Made by a program: the position numbers and the translations under genes. DNA of 57,287 nucleotides from Fimenecus sp045593645. GTDB lineage: Bacteria > Bacillota > Clostridia > Oscillospirales > Acutalibacteraceae. The notes under the pieces were generated by a model. The model did no database searches and was not told the DNA's origin. It was given only the letters and a program-made list of their open reading frames with translations. The stretch is taken from assembly GCA_045593645.1 (NCBI GenBank), contig JAZNWZ010000035.1:1-57287 (forward strand), given 5' to 3'. Each line of letters begins with the position of its first letter. Within the stretch, counting starts at the first letter, position 1. Of the stretch, positions 15,201-22,659 are shown piece after piece.

Positions 15201-17617
15201 GCGGTATCGTAATTAATGCTGTAAATGATGATGGTACTGTTGCAGACGTAACAGCAGCACTTTCAACAACAACAACATTCCCACAAACTGTTGCTCCTGG
15301 TGCTACACTTCCTATCACTTACACATATACAGATACAGGTAACTACTTACTTCAATTCGTTGTTACATACTCATATACAGGTAAAGACGGTAAAGCACTC
15401 GGCGGCGAACAAACAATGATTATGTATGCTTACAAGTCAGAAACTGTAGGTGACGATACTCTTACACACTTGTATTCATCAGAAGACAGTGATAAGAACT
15501 ATTCAGGTATTGACCCATTCAAATATCACATCTTTACAGAAGATATTTACGGTACAATTACTGAATATACAGCACAAATCAACTACAAGGGTTCAACACT
15601 TTCAAACCCTGACCTTGGTCAAACACCAACTGTAAACTCAGACGTTGCTCCAACAGGTAACGGTGCTACATACTTCCAACACATTTCAGGTGACATTACA
15701 CAATATGGTTGGGAATCAAAACTTACTAAGGATATCGGCTCAACAGCTGGTAAACTTTACATTGCAAAATCAGGTGTTACAAAGGAAACTGAATTCCCTC
15801 AAGGTACATACGATATGGGTGCTATTGCTATCAAGTACTTCAGAAAGACACTCTTCTCAACAGAAGGCGACTCAAAGGTTTGGGACCCAGACTTCTACTT
15901 ATACGATGACTTTGATGTAACAAACTACTACAATGACCACGTTGGTAAGAACATTCTTCCAACAGATGTTGATACATCTGACGCTAATGCTGTTGCAGCA
16001 TACAATGATTATATTGCGGCTCTTAAACAAATTATTATTGACGCAACACAACCTAAGATGGCTGCAACTTATGTTGACCTTTGTAAAGCATTTGAAGGTC
16101 ACATTGAAACACTTGAAACTACTTGGGAAGCACTTCAAGATTACTTAGCAGAAGGCAGCGCAAATAGCGATGCTGACAGCCTTGAAAAGATTCTCTCTGA
16201 TGCTCTTGCAGTTGCTGAACCAGGTGGAGACGTTGCAGAAATTAACTTCCAAGACTACTATCTCTATGAGTATTTCGAATATCAAGATTACAGAACAGCT
16301 GTAAGAAACAGAATTAAGGCATACCAAGTACCAGTTGCTCCTACAGGAACACTCTGGACAATGGATGGTTACGGCATCACAGATAATGCTTGGGACGAAA
16401 ACGGCAATGTTTATGCTGAACTTACAAACAATGTTTACGGTTCTGCATCAGGCAAGAAGCTCGTTGGTCTTAAGGCTGCTACATGGGAACCAACAGAAGA
16501 AGATGTTGCTGCATACAATGAAGCAGTTGAAAACTGGGTTGCTCCTGCATACACAGAAATGTCTAACCTTGACCAAGCTGCAAGACTTGTTTACTACAAG
16601 CAATTCTTAATCGCTAAGGCTGCTAACAAGCAATTCCTTGCAAAAGAAATCGCTTATGTTGATTACTGGATTAGCCAAGGCAAGTTCACTGAAGCTAACT
16701 ACTCAACACAAACATGGACAGCTGCTGTTGAAGCTTATACAAACGCTACTACAGTAAATAATGATTCTACAGCACTTCAATCAGAAGTATTCTCAGCTAA
16801 GTGGGAACTTATGAAGGCAATTAAGAACCTTATCGAAAAAGATAAGTCAGTTCTTGATAATGCAGGTACATACCTTGCAGACCTTCAAGCTGCTGCTGAC
16901 CAAGCTGAAATCCTCTTCGCATACCCAGAATACTATGCTGCTAAGGCTGGTATTGCTGCTGAAGCTGGTTTCGATGGCACAGACGAAGAATATGCATATG
17001 CACAACTCATCCAAGCTCTTGGTTACAAGTATACTAACCAATTCGGCGATGAAGTAGTTCTCTTCGACAACTGCTCAATCGAATATCTCACATGGGACCG
17101 CGAAAACACAGCAAGCAACCTTAAGAAGATTGCTGCTTCAACAGAAGCTCTTAAGGCTGCAATTAACCTCTTTGCATGTACTGTAACTCTTGACGATAAC
17201 GGTGAAGGTTACACATCAGTTGAACAAGAAATCAAGTTCATCGAAGGTATCGTTCCTGGTTCAATCGCAACTATGGACCAACTCCTTTCATACGTTGAAG
17301 CATCTAGTGCTGACGCAACACTTGTTCCAACAGTATCTAAGGCTAACGCTTTCGGTACAGGTGCTAAGGTTGACATCAACATTGCTGCTATCGGTACAAT
17401 CTCAACATACTATGTTGTTATTTACGGTGACGTAAACGGTGACGGTGCTGTTGATACATACGACGCTATGGAAATTGATATGAACGAATCAAGCGACTTC
17501 TCAGGTGCTTATGCTGCTGCTGCTGATACAAACGGCGACGGTCAAATCGGCGACGTTGACTACTCAGCTATCATCGCTGCATCTGCTGCTGGCGTTCAAA
17601 TTGCTCAAACAAAGTAA
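12257..17617 (+). CDS. Giant exported dockerin-containing surface protein
   Basis: A 1786-aa protein with a Sec signal peptide (about residues 1-27, cleavage near GYAA). No known enzyme domain is visible. Residues about 40-930 are a long, largely helical Leu/Ile-rich region; about 985-1110 looks like a beta-rich Ig-type domain ('TTFPQTVAPGATLPITYTYT' region); about 1290-1660 is helical with FIVAR-like segments such as WTAAVEAYTNATTV. The C-terminus has a type I dockerin: GDVNGDGAVDTYD (loop residues 1725-1736) and DTNGDGQIGDVD (1757-1768), both with intact calcium-binding residues, preceded by a 'GTGAKVDINIA' beta segment. No LPXTG or SLH motif is seen. Codons such as TTC, AAC and GAC are enriched, suggesting high expression. 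Role: probably an abundant extracellular protein tethered through its dockerin. Confidence 0.8.
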   Translation: MKKFKKLLSVLLAMVLVLSCFSVAGYAAKASYQTVDNIEALNGYSPYGQVTRVDTETRMSILFDTLDVLLAGLNINMGQVINLLGITITIDLTSVDRLCYSFDSFKSSMNGAMWTIAAGIVNLGVLEELNFDSWESGMSRDGTAQLTILYEILEMLEANKGAVESVLTDGIELGLVSSFISGLDLSGINEIVTDLPSLLKGLIFGLFERWDDTTAEIQTLESNKTGSGKVETTLNTFVNSLFTNDMSITTVKADSTGKTTSEHSLPSSGTRVIYSVSDGVLTAQSYATQKYVDAQEKLGNTVTVGSYYISAKYVLVEEEINGEKTGDYVWAQVSIDKNNEIEYKDGEPVYTGANLKYYELNSPLLPSLKAALDAGTVTINLNSDSAASLLYKFIPYVFGDLVPTVANGSLKKILGSWFGAVYNYVGEVGDAEVLALADSSNAFFTQAQGSYVWEWSDYAVINGTHYYRFEDQIYVADLSNCNPYFDVINWDYEITADFLNEYIPGADGNTATAHGYTTILQHLNKFLIKLANEVLAPEVLAKFTLQDGDNSKLIPNIKAVAQSIISISPESIFGSNYADGYYTLIMDSDNDTVLVGIACMIIDLLMPQMDFPSAESVKANGVKVGAPLAAVLRELATQLLPSHNYDALIYADYNTKTFLSGKDNSYWLDVLLTIGADIGVYYLKNLADMGEDTTAWAGMTAAGWADSKTYVASDLNEINGVKPWEAKIDYIIDWALDKDFLWAWKMENMVSVGSATIDMATVQDPWVKLDTIFKGFVNFPGVLNLADKSDSSMTDLEYALREKFILSLVNLEWTNIVGGASATGLINIPTTSLLRQGDVLTQLVTVIRKLLNNIFTEVMYENAQLFPDATFVGVDEIFNQANIRSLAVSLLDNLKDAYNAGLMDTVLPIVGFFLGWKFNPQEMADPAITIENNNGWAYVNGLSTTLKFRNASAGMLEKHRASSAVNGTFSAVEDQPYNIIVSGIVINAVNDDGTVADVTAALSTTTTFPQTVAPGATLPITYTYTDTGNYLLQFVVTYSYTGKDGKALGGEQTMIMYAYKSETVGDDTLTHLYSSEDSDKNYSGIDPFKYHIFTEDIYGTITEYTAQINYKGSTLSNPDLGQTPTVNSDVAPTGNGATYFQHISGDITQYGWESKLTKDIGSTAGKLYIAKSGVTKETEFPQGTYDMGAIAIKYFRKTLFSTEGDSKVWDPDFYLYDDFDVTNYYNDHVGKNILPTDVDTSDANAVAAYNDYIAALKQIIIDATQPKMAATYVDLCKAFEGHIETLETTWEALQDYLAEGSANSDADSLEKILSDALAVAEPGGDVAEINFQDYYLYEYFEYQDYRTAVRNRIKAYQVPVAPTGTLWTMDGYGITDNAWDENGNVYAELTNNVYGSASGKKLVGLKAATWEPTEEDVAAYNEAVENWVAPAYTEMSNLDQAARLVYYKQFLIAKAANKQFLAKEIAYVDYWISQGKFTEANYSTQTWTAAVEAYTNATTVNNDSTALQSEVFSAKWELMKAIKNLIEKDKSVLDNAGTYLADLQAAADQAEILFAYPEYYAAKAGIAAEAGFDGTDEEYAYAQLIQALGYKYTNQFGDEVVLFDNCSIEYLTWDRENTASNLKKIAASTEALKAAINLFACTVTLDDNGEGYTSVEQEIKFIEGIVPGSIATMDQLLSYVEASSADATLVPTVSKANAFGTGAKVDINIAAIGTISTYYVVIYGDVNGDGAVDTYDAMEIDMNESSDFSGAYAAAADTNGDGQIGDVDYSAIIAASAAGVQIAQTK

Positions 17618-17649
17618 TCGGTTAATTTTCTAACTAATTATTCCAAACT

Positions 17650-17673
17650 CTTGGTGGGGCACCCCCCACCAAG
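17650..17673 (+). terminator. Strong 3' hairpin after the giant gene, no T run
   Basis: CTTGGTGGGG (17650-17659) pairs perfectly with CCCCACCAAG (17664-17673) around a four-base loop. No T tract follows, so it may stabilise the mRNA end rather than terminate by itself. Confidence 0.6.
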
Positions 17674-17704
17674 GGTGTTACCCCAAAGTAGCAAAATTTT
17701 GGTG

Positions 17705-17733
17705 TTGACAAAGTGATTTCTCGGTGCTATAAT
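17705..17733 (+). promoter_or_regulatory. Perfect consensus promoter for the cohesin/dockerin genes
   Basis: TTGACA (17705-17710), 17-base spacer, TATAAT (17728-17733). All twelve promoter bases match consensus, so strong transcription from about 17740 is expected. Confidence 0.9.
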
Positions 17734-17739
17734 TTTCGC

Positions 17740-18099
17740 TACGGACAAATTTTAGGATATTTGTGCGCTTTTGCGCGTAAATATATACGTTTCATTCGCA
17801 CCGTTTTGTACCTATAACGGTGTATCAAAAAACAAAAACTCGGAACACATTTGATTTACCCAAAAACGGTTGAAATAGTTAGGTTTTCAACTATTTCGCT
17901 TTATCAAAATGTAAGTTCTTTTGACCCACACACAATTTTGAGAATTTGTGCCGTTGTTCCACGGCAAGTTTGGTGTAAGGGTGCAGTTTTTAGTACCAAC
18001 TATCTGCATTTTTTCAAAAAAACACTGTCCGTTTCTCAATTGTGAGCTTCACCGAGCATAAATGTGGTTAATCAAAAGGCAAAATAGGAGGAAAATAGA
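17740..18099 (+). promoter_or_regulatory. Long structured 5' leader of the cohesin/dockerin operon
   Basis: About 360 untranslated bases. Helices seen are CACCGTT/AACGGTG (17799-17805 with 17816-17822) and GAAATAGTT/AACTATTTC (17872-17880 with 17889-17897). A weak GTGCAG/CTGCAT stem (17981-17986 with 18004-18009) is followed by six T, resembling an attenuator. No known riboswitch class is recognised, and it does not look alike to the leader at 11930. An open frame of 64 codons at 17851 has no ribosome-binding site and is not called. Confidence 0.5.
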
Positions 18100-19134
18100 A
18101 TGACAAGTTCTAAAAAAGTTCTTGGTCTTCTCTTAGCTCTCGCTATGGTATTCGGATGCATGACAATGGCATTCGCTGCTGACCCAGGCGAAGCTGCTCG
18201 CGCTGCTTCTGTTAATGTTACAGTTAGTGCTGATACTCTTGCTGCTGGCGAACAAGCTACAGTAACAGTTACAGCTACAACAAACTTTACAGCTGCAACA
18301 TGGTCTGTTCCTGTTTTCTATGACAAGACACTCGTTTCAATCGCAGTTACAAGTGTTGGTGGTACAGCTATTACTACTGATGCTGACGCTGTTGATGCAT
18401 CTCTTGTTTATGCAAACACAGGTTTAGACGCAGCTAAATATGGTTTTGTACTTGTACAATTCACAGCTGAGCAAGGTCAAACAATTGCTGACACACTTAG
18501 CGCAAAAGAAGTTGTTGCTTTCACAGTAACAGCTAAAGCTGACGTTGAAGGTGCTGCTGCAATCGTTGTTCCAGCTGGCGCAAAGAAGACAACTTCTAAT
18601 GTAAATGGTAAACTTTATTTTGGTTGCTCAACTTCAGGAACAACTATTACTAAAGTTCCAGTAAACGTTGAAAATATCGACGTAACAGCTGCTTCTGCAA
18701 CAGTTAATGTTGGTGCAGCAGCAGACCCTGTTCTTACAGGTATTAATGGCGGCTATGTAGACGCTACAAGAATGTATGTTTATGGTGTTCCTGCAACTAC
18801 AACTGACCTTACAGGTTACTTCACAGTAACTGATGGTTCATTCACAGTTACAGGTGAAGGTACAGGCGCAACTCTTACTGTTCTTGACAGCAAGGGTGCA
18901 ACATTCGCAACATACACACTCATTATTTTCGGTGATGTTAACGGCGACAACAGTATCACAAACGCTGACTCTGTTGCAGTTAAGGGTGTTATTGCTGGTG
19001 GTTCAATCAGCGATGCTGCACAAGCTTTTGCTGCTGACGTTAATGGTGCTGATGGTATCACAAACGCTGACTCTGTTGCTATCAAGGGTGTTATCGCTGG
19101 TGGTACAATTACATCAAACCCATACGCTGCTTAA
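18100..19134 (+). CDS. Exported protein with cohesin-like domain and C-terminal dockerin
   Basis: A 344-aa protein with a signal peptide (cleavage after AFA, residue 26). Residues about 35-175 resemble a cohesin/carbohydrate-binding-module fold: 'VNVTVSADTLAAGEQATVTV', WSVPVFYDKTLVSI and a later VVAFTVTAKADV. A second beta domain (about 190-275) ends in 'TYTLIIFGDVNGD'. The dockerin has loops D279-D290 (DVNGDNSITNAD) and D313-D324 (DVNGADGITNAD); the second has Ala where loop position 5 is normally Asp or Asn. The two repeats share ITNADSVA and KGVIAGG, a recent duplication. AGGAGG precedes the ATG. A protein with both partner types could link others; the cohesin call rests on fold pattern only. 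Confidence 0.7.
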   Translation: MTSSKKVLGLLLALAMVFGCMTMAFAADPGEAARAASVNVTVSADTLAAGEQATVTVTATTNFTAATWSVPVFYDKTLVSIAVTSVGGTAITTDADAVDASLVYANTGLDAAKYGFVLVQFTAEQGQTIADTLSAKEVVAFTVTAKADVEGAAAIVVPAGAKKTTSNVNGKLYFGCSTSGTTITKVPVNVENIDVTAASATVNVGAAADPVLTGINGGYVDATRMYVYGVPATTTDLTGYFTVTDGSFTVTGEGTGATLTVLDSKGATFATYTLIIFGDVNGDNSITNADSVAVKGVIAGGSISDAAQAFAADVNGADGITNADSVAIKGVIAGGTITSNPYAA

Positions 19135-19185
19135 TCGAAAATAATTTTATTTATTCGTAATTAATTTATTGGAGGAAATACAATA

Positions 19186-20535
19186 ATGAAAAACTCAAAG
19201 AAATTATTGAGCCTTCTCCTTGCTGTAGCAATGCTCGCTTCAGTGTTTACAGTTATGTCTTCTGCAGCTGCTTTCGTAACAGGTCCAGAAACTGAGGGTT
19301 ACATCAACATTAAGTACTCAGTTGAAAAGGCAACTACTGTTCCTGCAAATACAGCTGCTGGTTCTGAAGCATATACTGCTGACAATCTCTATGCTGTTTC
19401 AGTTTGGGCAAAGTGTAATCATGCTATTGATACATTCAATGCACCTATCCACTTTGACAAAACACTTTTCGCACCAATCACACTTGTTGCTGAAGGTATG
19501 ACATTCCCAGTAGGTGCTGAATTAGGCGTAGACACATATTATACAGATATGGAAGGCGACAGCACTCTTTATGCTATTGAGATGGGCGATTACATGAACA
19601 ACACAGGCATGTATAAGGCATCTGGCGCAACAGCAACAACAAAGGCTCTTGCAAAATGTATCGGTCTTGGCAACGCAAACTCAGAAAGCGTTGGTCTTAC
19701 AGCTCAATACGTTACTCCTGACCATCCTAACTATGTAAGATGGAACGAAGGTCTTCCTGCAGACACAGGTATTGTTTTTGCTCAACTTGACGTATCAGTT
19801 ACATCAAAGGCAGCATATCTTAACACAGTTTCAGGTATCACACATTCAACTGATTATGTAAGAATGTTCACAATTTACTTCGAAACACTTCCAGGTGTTA
19901 CAGATGCTGACGTTGTTGGTGCAGAATTCGGTTGCTATACTGATGATTGCTTCGGTGTTGACGGTACAACAGACGAATACATGAGCTACTACACATCAGA
20001 AACAACAGCTATCCACGCTAACCCAACAAAGAACGTTGTAAGCAATGCAACAATCGTTGAAAAATCAATCCTTAACCCACTTAAGAACCAAATTAAGTTC
20101 GGCGTTGATGGTACAGGTGCTTCAGACGGCACATTCGACTACAGAATGCTCGCTGTAATCACAGGCGCTGACTTTACAGCTACATTTACAGATGTTGCTA
20201 CAGCTAAAGAAGATATTACAGAAATGGGCTTCGTTCATGCTATTTCTAATGACGGTTCAGTTATCGATATGGCTACAGCTAAGGGTGTAGTTAACGGTAC
20301 AGCTGCTAATGGTTACACATTAACAAAGGTTAACTACTTGAGCACAAGCATTTCAAGCGGTAACTATGTAATGTCACTCTTCATTGACAACATTCCTGCT
20401 GCTGATAAGGGTAACACAGTTTCTGCTATTGCTTACATCAAGACAGCTGATGCTATCTACTTCTATCCAGTAGTAGCTAGCGCTCAATTCAGTGGATTAT
20501 ATGACACATATTATTCACAAGCTTTCCCAGCATAA
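19186..20535 (+). CDS. Exported cohesin-like surface protein
   Basis: A 449-aa protein with a signal peptide similar to those of the two preceding surface proteins (KKLLSLLLAVAML). Residues about 60-280 have the order of a cohesin-type beta sandwich: LYAVSVWAKCNHAIDTFNAP, IHFDKTLFAPITLV, VFAQLDVSVT and VRMFTIYFETLPG. Residues about 290-449 form a second beta-rich domain (FDYRMLAVITGADF). No dockerin, anchor or enzyme motif is visible. It starts 51 bases after the cohesin/dockerin gene with a GGAGG site and no promoter, so the two are one operon. The cohesin relation is by fold pattern and needs profile comparison; otherwise unknown. Confidence 0.6.
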   Translation: MKNSKKLLSLLLAVAMLASVFTVMSSAAAFVTGPETEGYINIKYSVEKATTVPANTAAGSEAYTADNLYAVSVWAKCNHAIDTFNAPIHFDKTLFAPITLVAEGMTFPVGAELGVDTYYTDMEGDSTLYAIEMGDYMNNTGMYKASGATATTKALAKCIGLGNANSESVGLTAQYVTPDHPNYVRWNEGLPADTGIVFAQLDVSVTSKAAYLNTVSGITHSTDYVRMFTIYFETLPGVTDADVVGAEFGCYTDDCFGVDGTTDEYMSYYTSETTAIHANPTKNVVSNATIVEKSILNPLKNQIKFGVDGTGASDGTFDYRMLAVITGADFTATFTDVATAKEDITEMGFVHAISNDGSVIDMATAKGVVNGTAANGYTLTKVNYLSTSISSGNYVMSLFIDNIPAADKGNTVSAIAYIKTADAIYFYPVVASAQFSGLYDTYYSQAFPA

Positions 20536-20605
20536 TTGTTAGGTATAATTTTAGAATAATATGATTAAACATTTTTATAATTTATTGAAAGGGGCTAATA
20601 AAGCT

Positions 20606-20734
20606 ATGATGCGTGAATACGTAACACCAGATTTCGACGTAACAGTTTACGAAATCGAAGATGTAATCACTGTTTCAATCGGTGGAGCTGACCCTGACGA
20701 AGATTCTGGAAACGGAACTGGTTGGTGGGGTTAA
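20606..20734 (+). CDS. Small acidic peptide with Gly-Gly motif
   Basis: A 42-aa frame too short for ordinary gene calling. It starts ATGATG with AGGGG (20590-20594) upstream. The sequence has three parts: a leader-like REYVTPDFDVTVYEIEDV, the segment ITVSIGG, and an acidic Gly-rich tail ending GTGWWG. It lacks Cys and has no signal peptide. Codon use (TTC, GAC, AAC, GGT) matches the highly expressed surface genes just upstream, and a strong terminator follows it directly, so it is probably real and in the same transcript. The layout resembles precursors cut after Gly-Gly, but no peptidase or modification enzyme is nearby. Function unknown. Confidence 0.65.
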   Translation: MMREYVTPDFDVTVYEIEDVITVSIGGADPDEDSGNGTGWWG

Positions 20735-20779
20735 TAACTCCGATTGTCAGTTTGACAAAACAAAAAAATAAATTCTTTT

Positions 20780-20807
20780 CCCCAACGGTATCCCCGTTGG
20801 GGTTTTT
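20780..20807 (+). terminator. Terminator of the surface-protein operon
   Basis: CCCCAACGG (20780-20788) pairs with CCGTTGGGG (20794-20802) around TATCC, followed by five T. It ends the 18100-20734 unit. Confidence 0.92.
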
Positions 20808-20831
20808 GTTTACCTTTTTACCCTAATTGCC

Positions 20832-20861
20832 TTGACATTACTTTTAAACTTGTGCTAAAAT
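20832..20861 (+). promoter_or_regulatory. Promoter upstream of rny
   Basis: TTGACA (20832-20837) and TAAAAT (20856-20861) with an 18-base spacer. About 110 bases of AT-rich leader precede the rny start. Confidence 0.75.
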
Positions 20862-20975
20862 ATAAAGGATAGTATGGGGAAAAATTGACCTATTCTATCT
20901 TTATCTAATTTCATTACATATTTTCCTTATATATTTTTTGAAATTAAATACTTTTACCAAGGAGGGAACGACATA

Positions 20976-22526
20976 ATGGAACCAATTACCATTATTCTTG
21001 CCGTTGTCTCTGCTGTTGTATTTGGAGTCCTTGGCTTCGTTTTTGGCAACCTTTATCGCAAAAAAGTTGCTGAAGCTAAAATTGGCTCTGCTAATGAAGA
21101 AGCATTAAGAATTGTTAATCAGGCTGTTCAAACTGCCGAAAGCAAGAAAAAAGAAGCTGTTCTTGAAGCTAAAGATGAAATACACAAGTTAAGAAGTGAA
21201 GTTGATAAAGAACTTCGTGAAAGACGCGCAGAGGTACAACGTCAAGAAAACAGACTTAATCAAAAAGAAGAAAATCTTGACAAGAAAACAGAAAACCTTG
21301 AAAAGAAAGAAGAAATTTTAGCAGAAAAGCTTAAAGCTGCTGATGCTAAAATGGAAGAAGTTGAAATGCTTAAGCGTAGCCAACTTGAAATGCTTGAAAA
21401 AGTTAGTGGTTACTCAAAAGAACAAGCAAAAGCACTTCTTATGCAAGAGCTTGATGAACAACTCACTCACGAAAAGGCTCTTAAGATTATGGACTTTGAG
21501 CAAAGAACTCGTGATGAGAGTGATAATCTTGCTCGTGAAATCATTTCAGGTGCAATTCAACGTTGTGCTGCTGACCACGCTGCCGAAGCAACAGTTTCTG
21601 TTGTTGCTCTTCCAAATGACGAAATGAAGGGTAGAATTATCGGTCGTGAAGGTCGTAATATTCGTACACTTGAAACAATCACAGGCGTTGACCTTATTAT
21701 TGACGATACACCTGAAACTATTACAGTTTCAAGCTTTGACCCTGTTCGTCGTGAGGTTGCTCGTCTTACTCTTGAAAAGCTTATTCAAGATGGTAGAATT
21801 CATCCTGCTCGCATTGAAGAAATGTTTGAAAAATCAAAGCGTGAGGTTGAACATACAATTAAACAAGCAGGTGAAAGAGCAATTGTTGATGCAGGCGTTA
21901 ACAATGTTCACCCTGAAATTGTTAAACTTATTGGTAAACTCAAATACCGCACAAGCTTTGGTCAAAATGTTCTTAATCATTCACTCGAGGTTTCTTACCT
22001 TGCAGGTCTTATGGCTCAAGAAATTGGTGCTGACGTGAAGCAAGCAAAACGTGCAGGTCTTCTTCACGATATTGGCAAGGCTCTTGACCGTGAATTTGAG
22101 GGTACTCATATTGAACTCGGTGTTGAGGCTGCTAAGAAATATAAAGAAAACGACGCAGTTGTTCACGCTATTGCTGCTCACCACGGCGAAATTGAAGCAA
22201 AAACTATTGTTGCAGTACTTGTTCAAGCTGCTGACGCTATTTCTGCTGCTCGTCCTGGTGCTCGTCGTGAAAATGTTCAAAACTACATTAAACGTCTTGA
22301 AAAGCTTGAAGAAATTGCAACTTCATTTGAGGGCGTTGAAAAATCATTTGCAATTCAAGCAGGTCGTGAAATCAGAATTATGGTTAATCCAGAAACTGTT
22401 TCTGACGAAAAGATGGTGCTTGTAGCAAGAGAAATTGCTCAAAAGATTGAAGATGAACTTGAATATCCTGGTCAAATCAAGGTTAATATCGTTCGTGAAA
22501 ATCGTGCAATTGACTTTGCAAAGTGA
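20976..22526 (+). CDS. rny: Ribonuclease Y
   Basis: A 516-aa membrane-anchored endoribonuclease that starts mRNA decay in Gram-positives. An N-terminal membrane helix (residues about 5-24) is followed by a long Lys/Glu coiled coil (about 30-165), a KH domain with GRIIGREGRNIRTLE (about 215-230), and an HD phosphohydrolase domain with LLHDIGKALD (HD pair) and AHHGE. Length and order match RNase Y of Bacillus. A GGAGG lies before the ATG. It is followed by ymdB, as in Bacillus. Confidence 0.97.
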   Translation: MEPITIILAVVSAVVFGVLGFVFGNLYRKKVAEAKIGSANEEALRIVNQAVQTAESKKKEAVLEAKDEIHKLRSEVDKELRERRAEVQRQENRLNQKEENLDKKTENLEKKEEILAEKLKAADAKMEEVEMLKRSQLEMLEKVSGYSKEQAKALLMQELDEQLTHEKALKIMDFEQRTRDESDNLAREIISGAIQRCAADHAAEATVSVVALPNDEMKGRIIGREGRNIRTLETITGVDLIIDDTPETITVSSFDPVRREVARLTLEKLIQDGRIHPARIEEMFEKSKREVEHTIKQAGERAIVDAGVNNVHPEIVKLIGKLKYRTSFGQNVLNHSLEVSYLAGLMAQEIGADVKQAKRAGLLHDIGKALDREFEGTHIELGVEAAKKYKENDAVVHAIAAHHGEIEAKTIVAVLVQAADAISAARPGARRENVQNYIKRLEKLEEIATSFEGVEKSFAIQAGREIRIMVNPETVSDEKMVLVAREIAQKIEDELEYPGQIKVNIVRENRAIDFAK

Positions 22527-22591
22527 TAATTTTAGCTCTCAAAAGCAAAAAATCAACTAAAATTATACACTTTGAAACAAAATCATAAAAA

Positions 22592-22621
22592 TGCCCCGAT
22601 GTCCATTTTGGCTTCGGGGCA
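22592..22621. terminator. GC-rich hairpin between rny and ymdB
   Basis: TGCCCCGA (22592-22599) pairs with TCGGGGCA (22614-22621). On the plus strand no T run follows. On the minus strand the stem is followed by ATTTTTAT, so the hairpin is oriented to stop antisense transcription better than sense transcription. Confidence 0.5.
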
Positions 22622-22659
22622 CAATAAATTAAAGCTTTATGCATAGAAACGGTGTGCTT

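Noticed and set aside
12703..17041. Several 60-100 codon open frames on both strands within the giant gene
   Set aside because: They are shadows of the strongly biased reading frame of the surface protein, with no start signals.
17851..18045. 64-codon open frame inside the second leader
   Set aside because: No ribosome-binding site and no recognised sequence; it lies inside a region of strong RNA stems, so it is likely chance.
20606..20734. Lasso or lanthipeptide precursor reading of the 42-aa peptide
   Set aside because: A Gly after the double-Gly and an Asp near ring position 7 could fit a lasso core, but there are no lasso B/C proteins nearby, no Cys for lanthionine rings, and no modifying enzyme. 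I call it only a small peptide.
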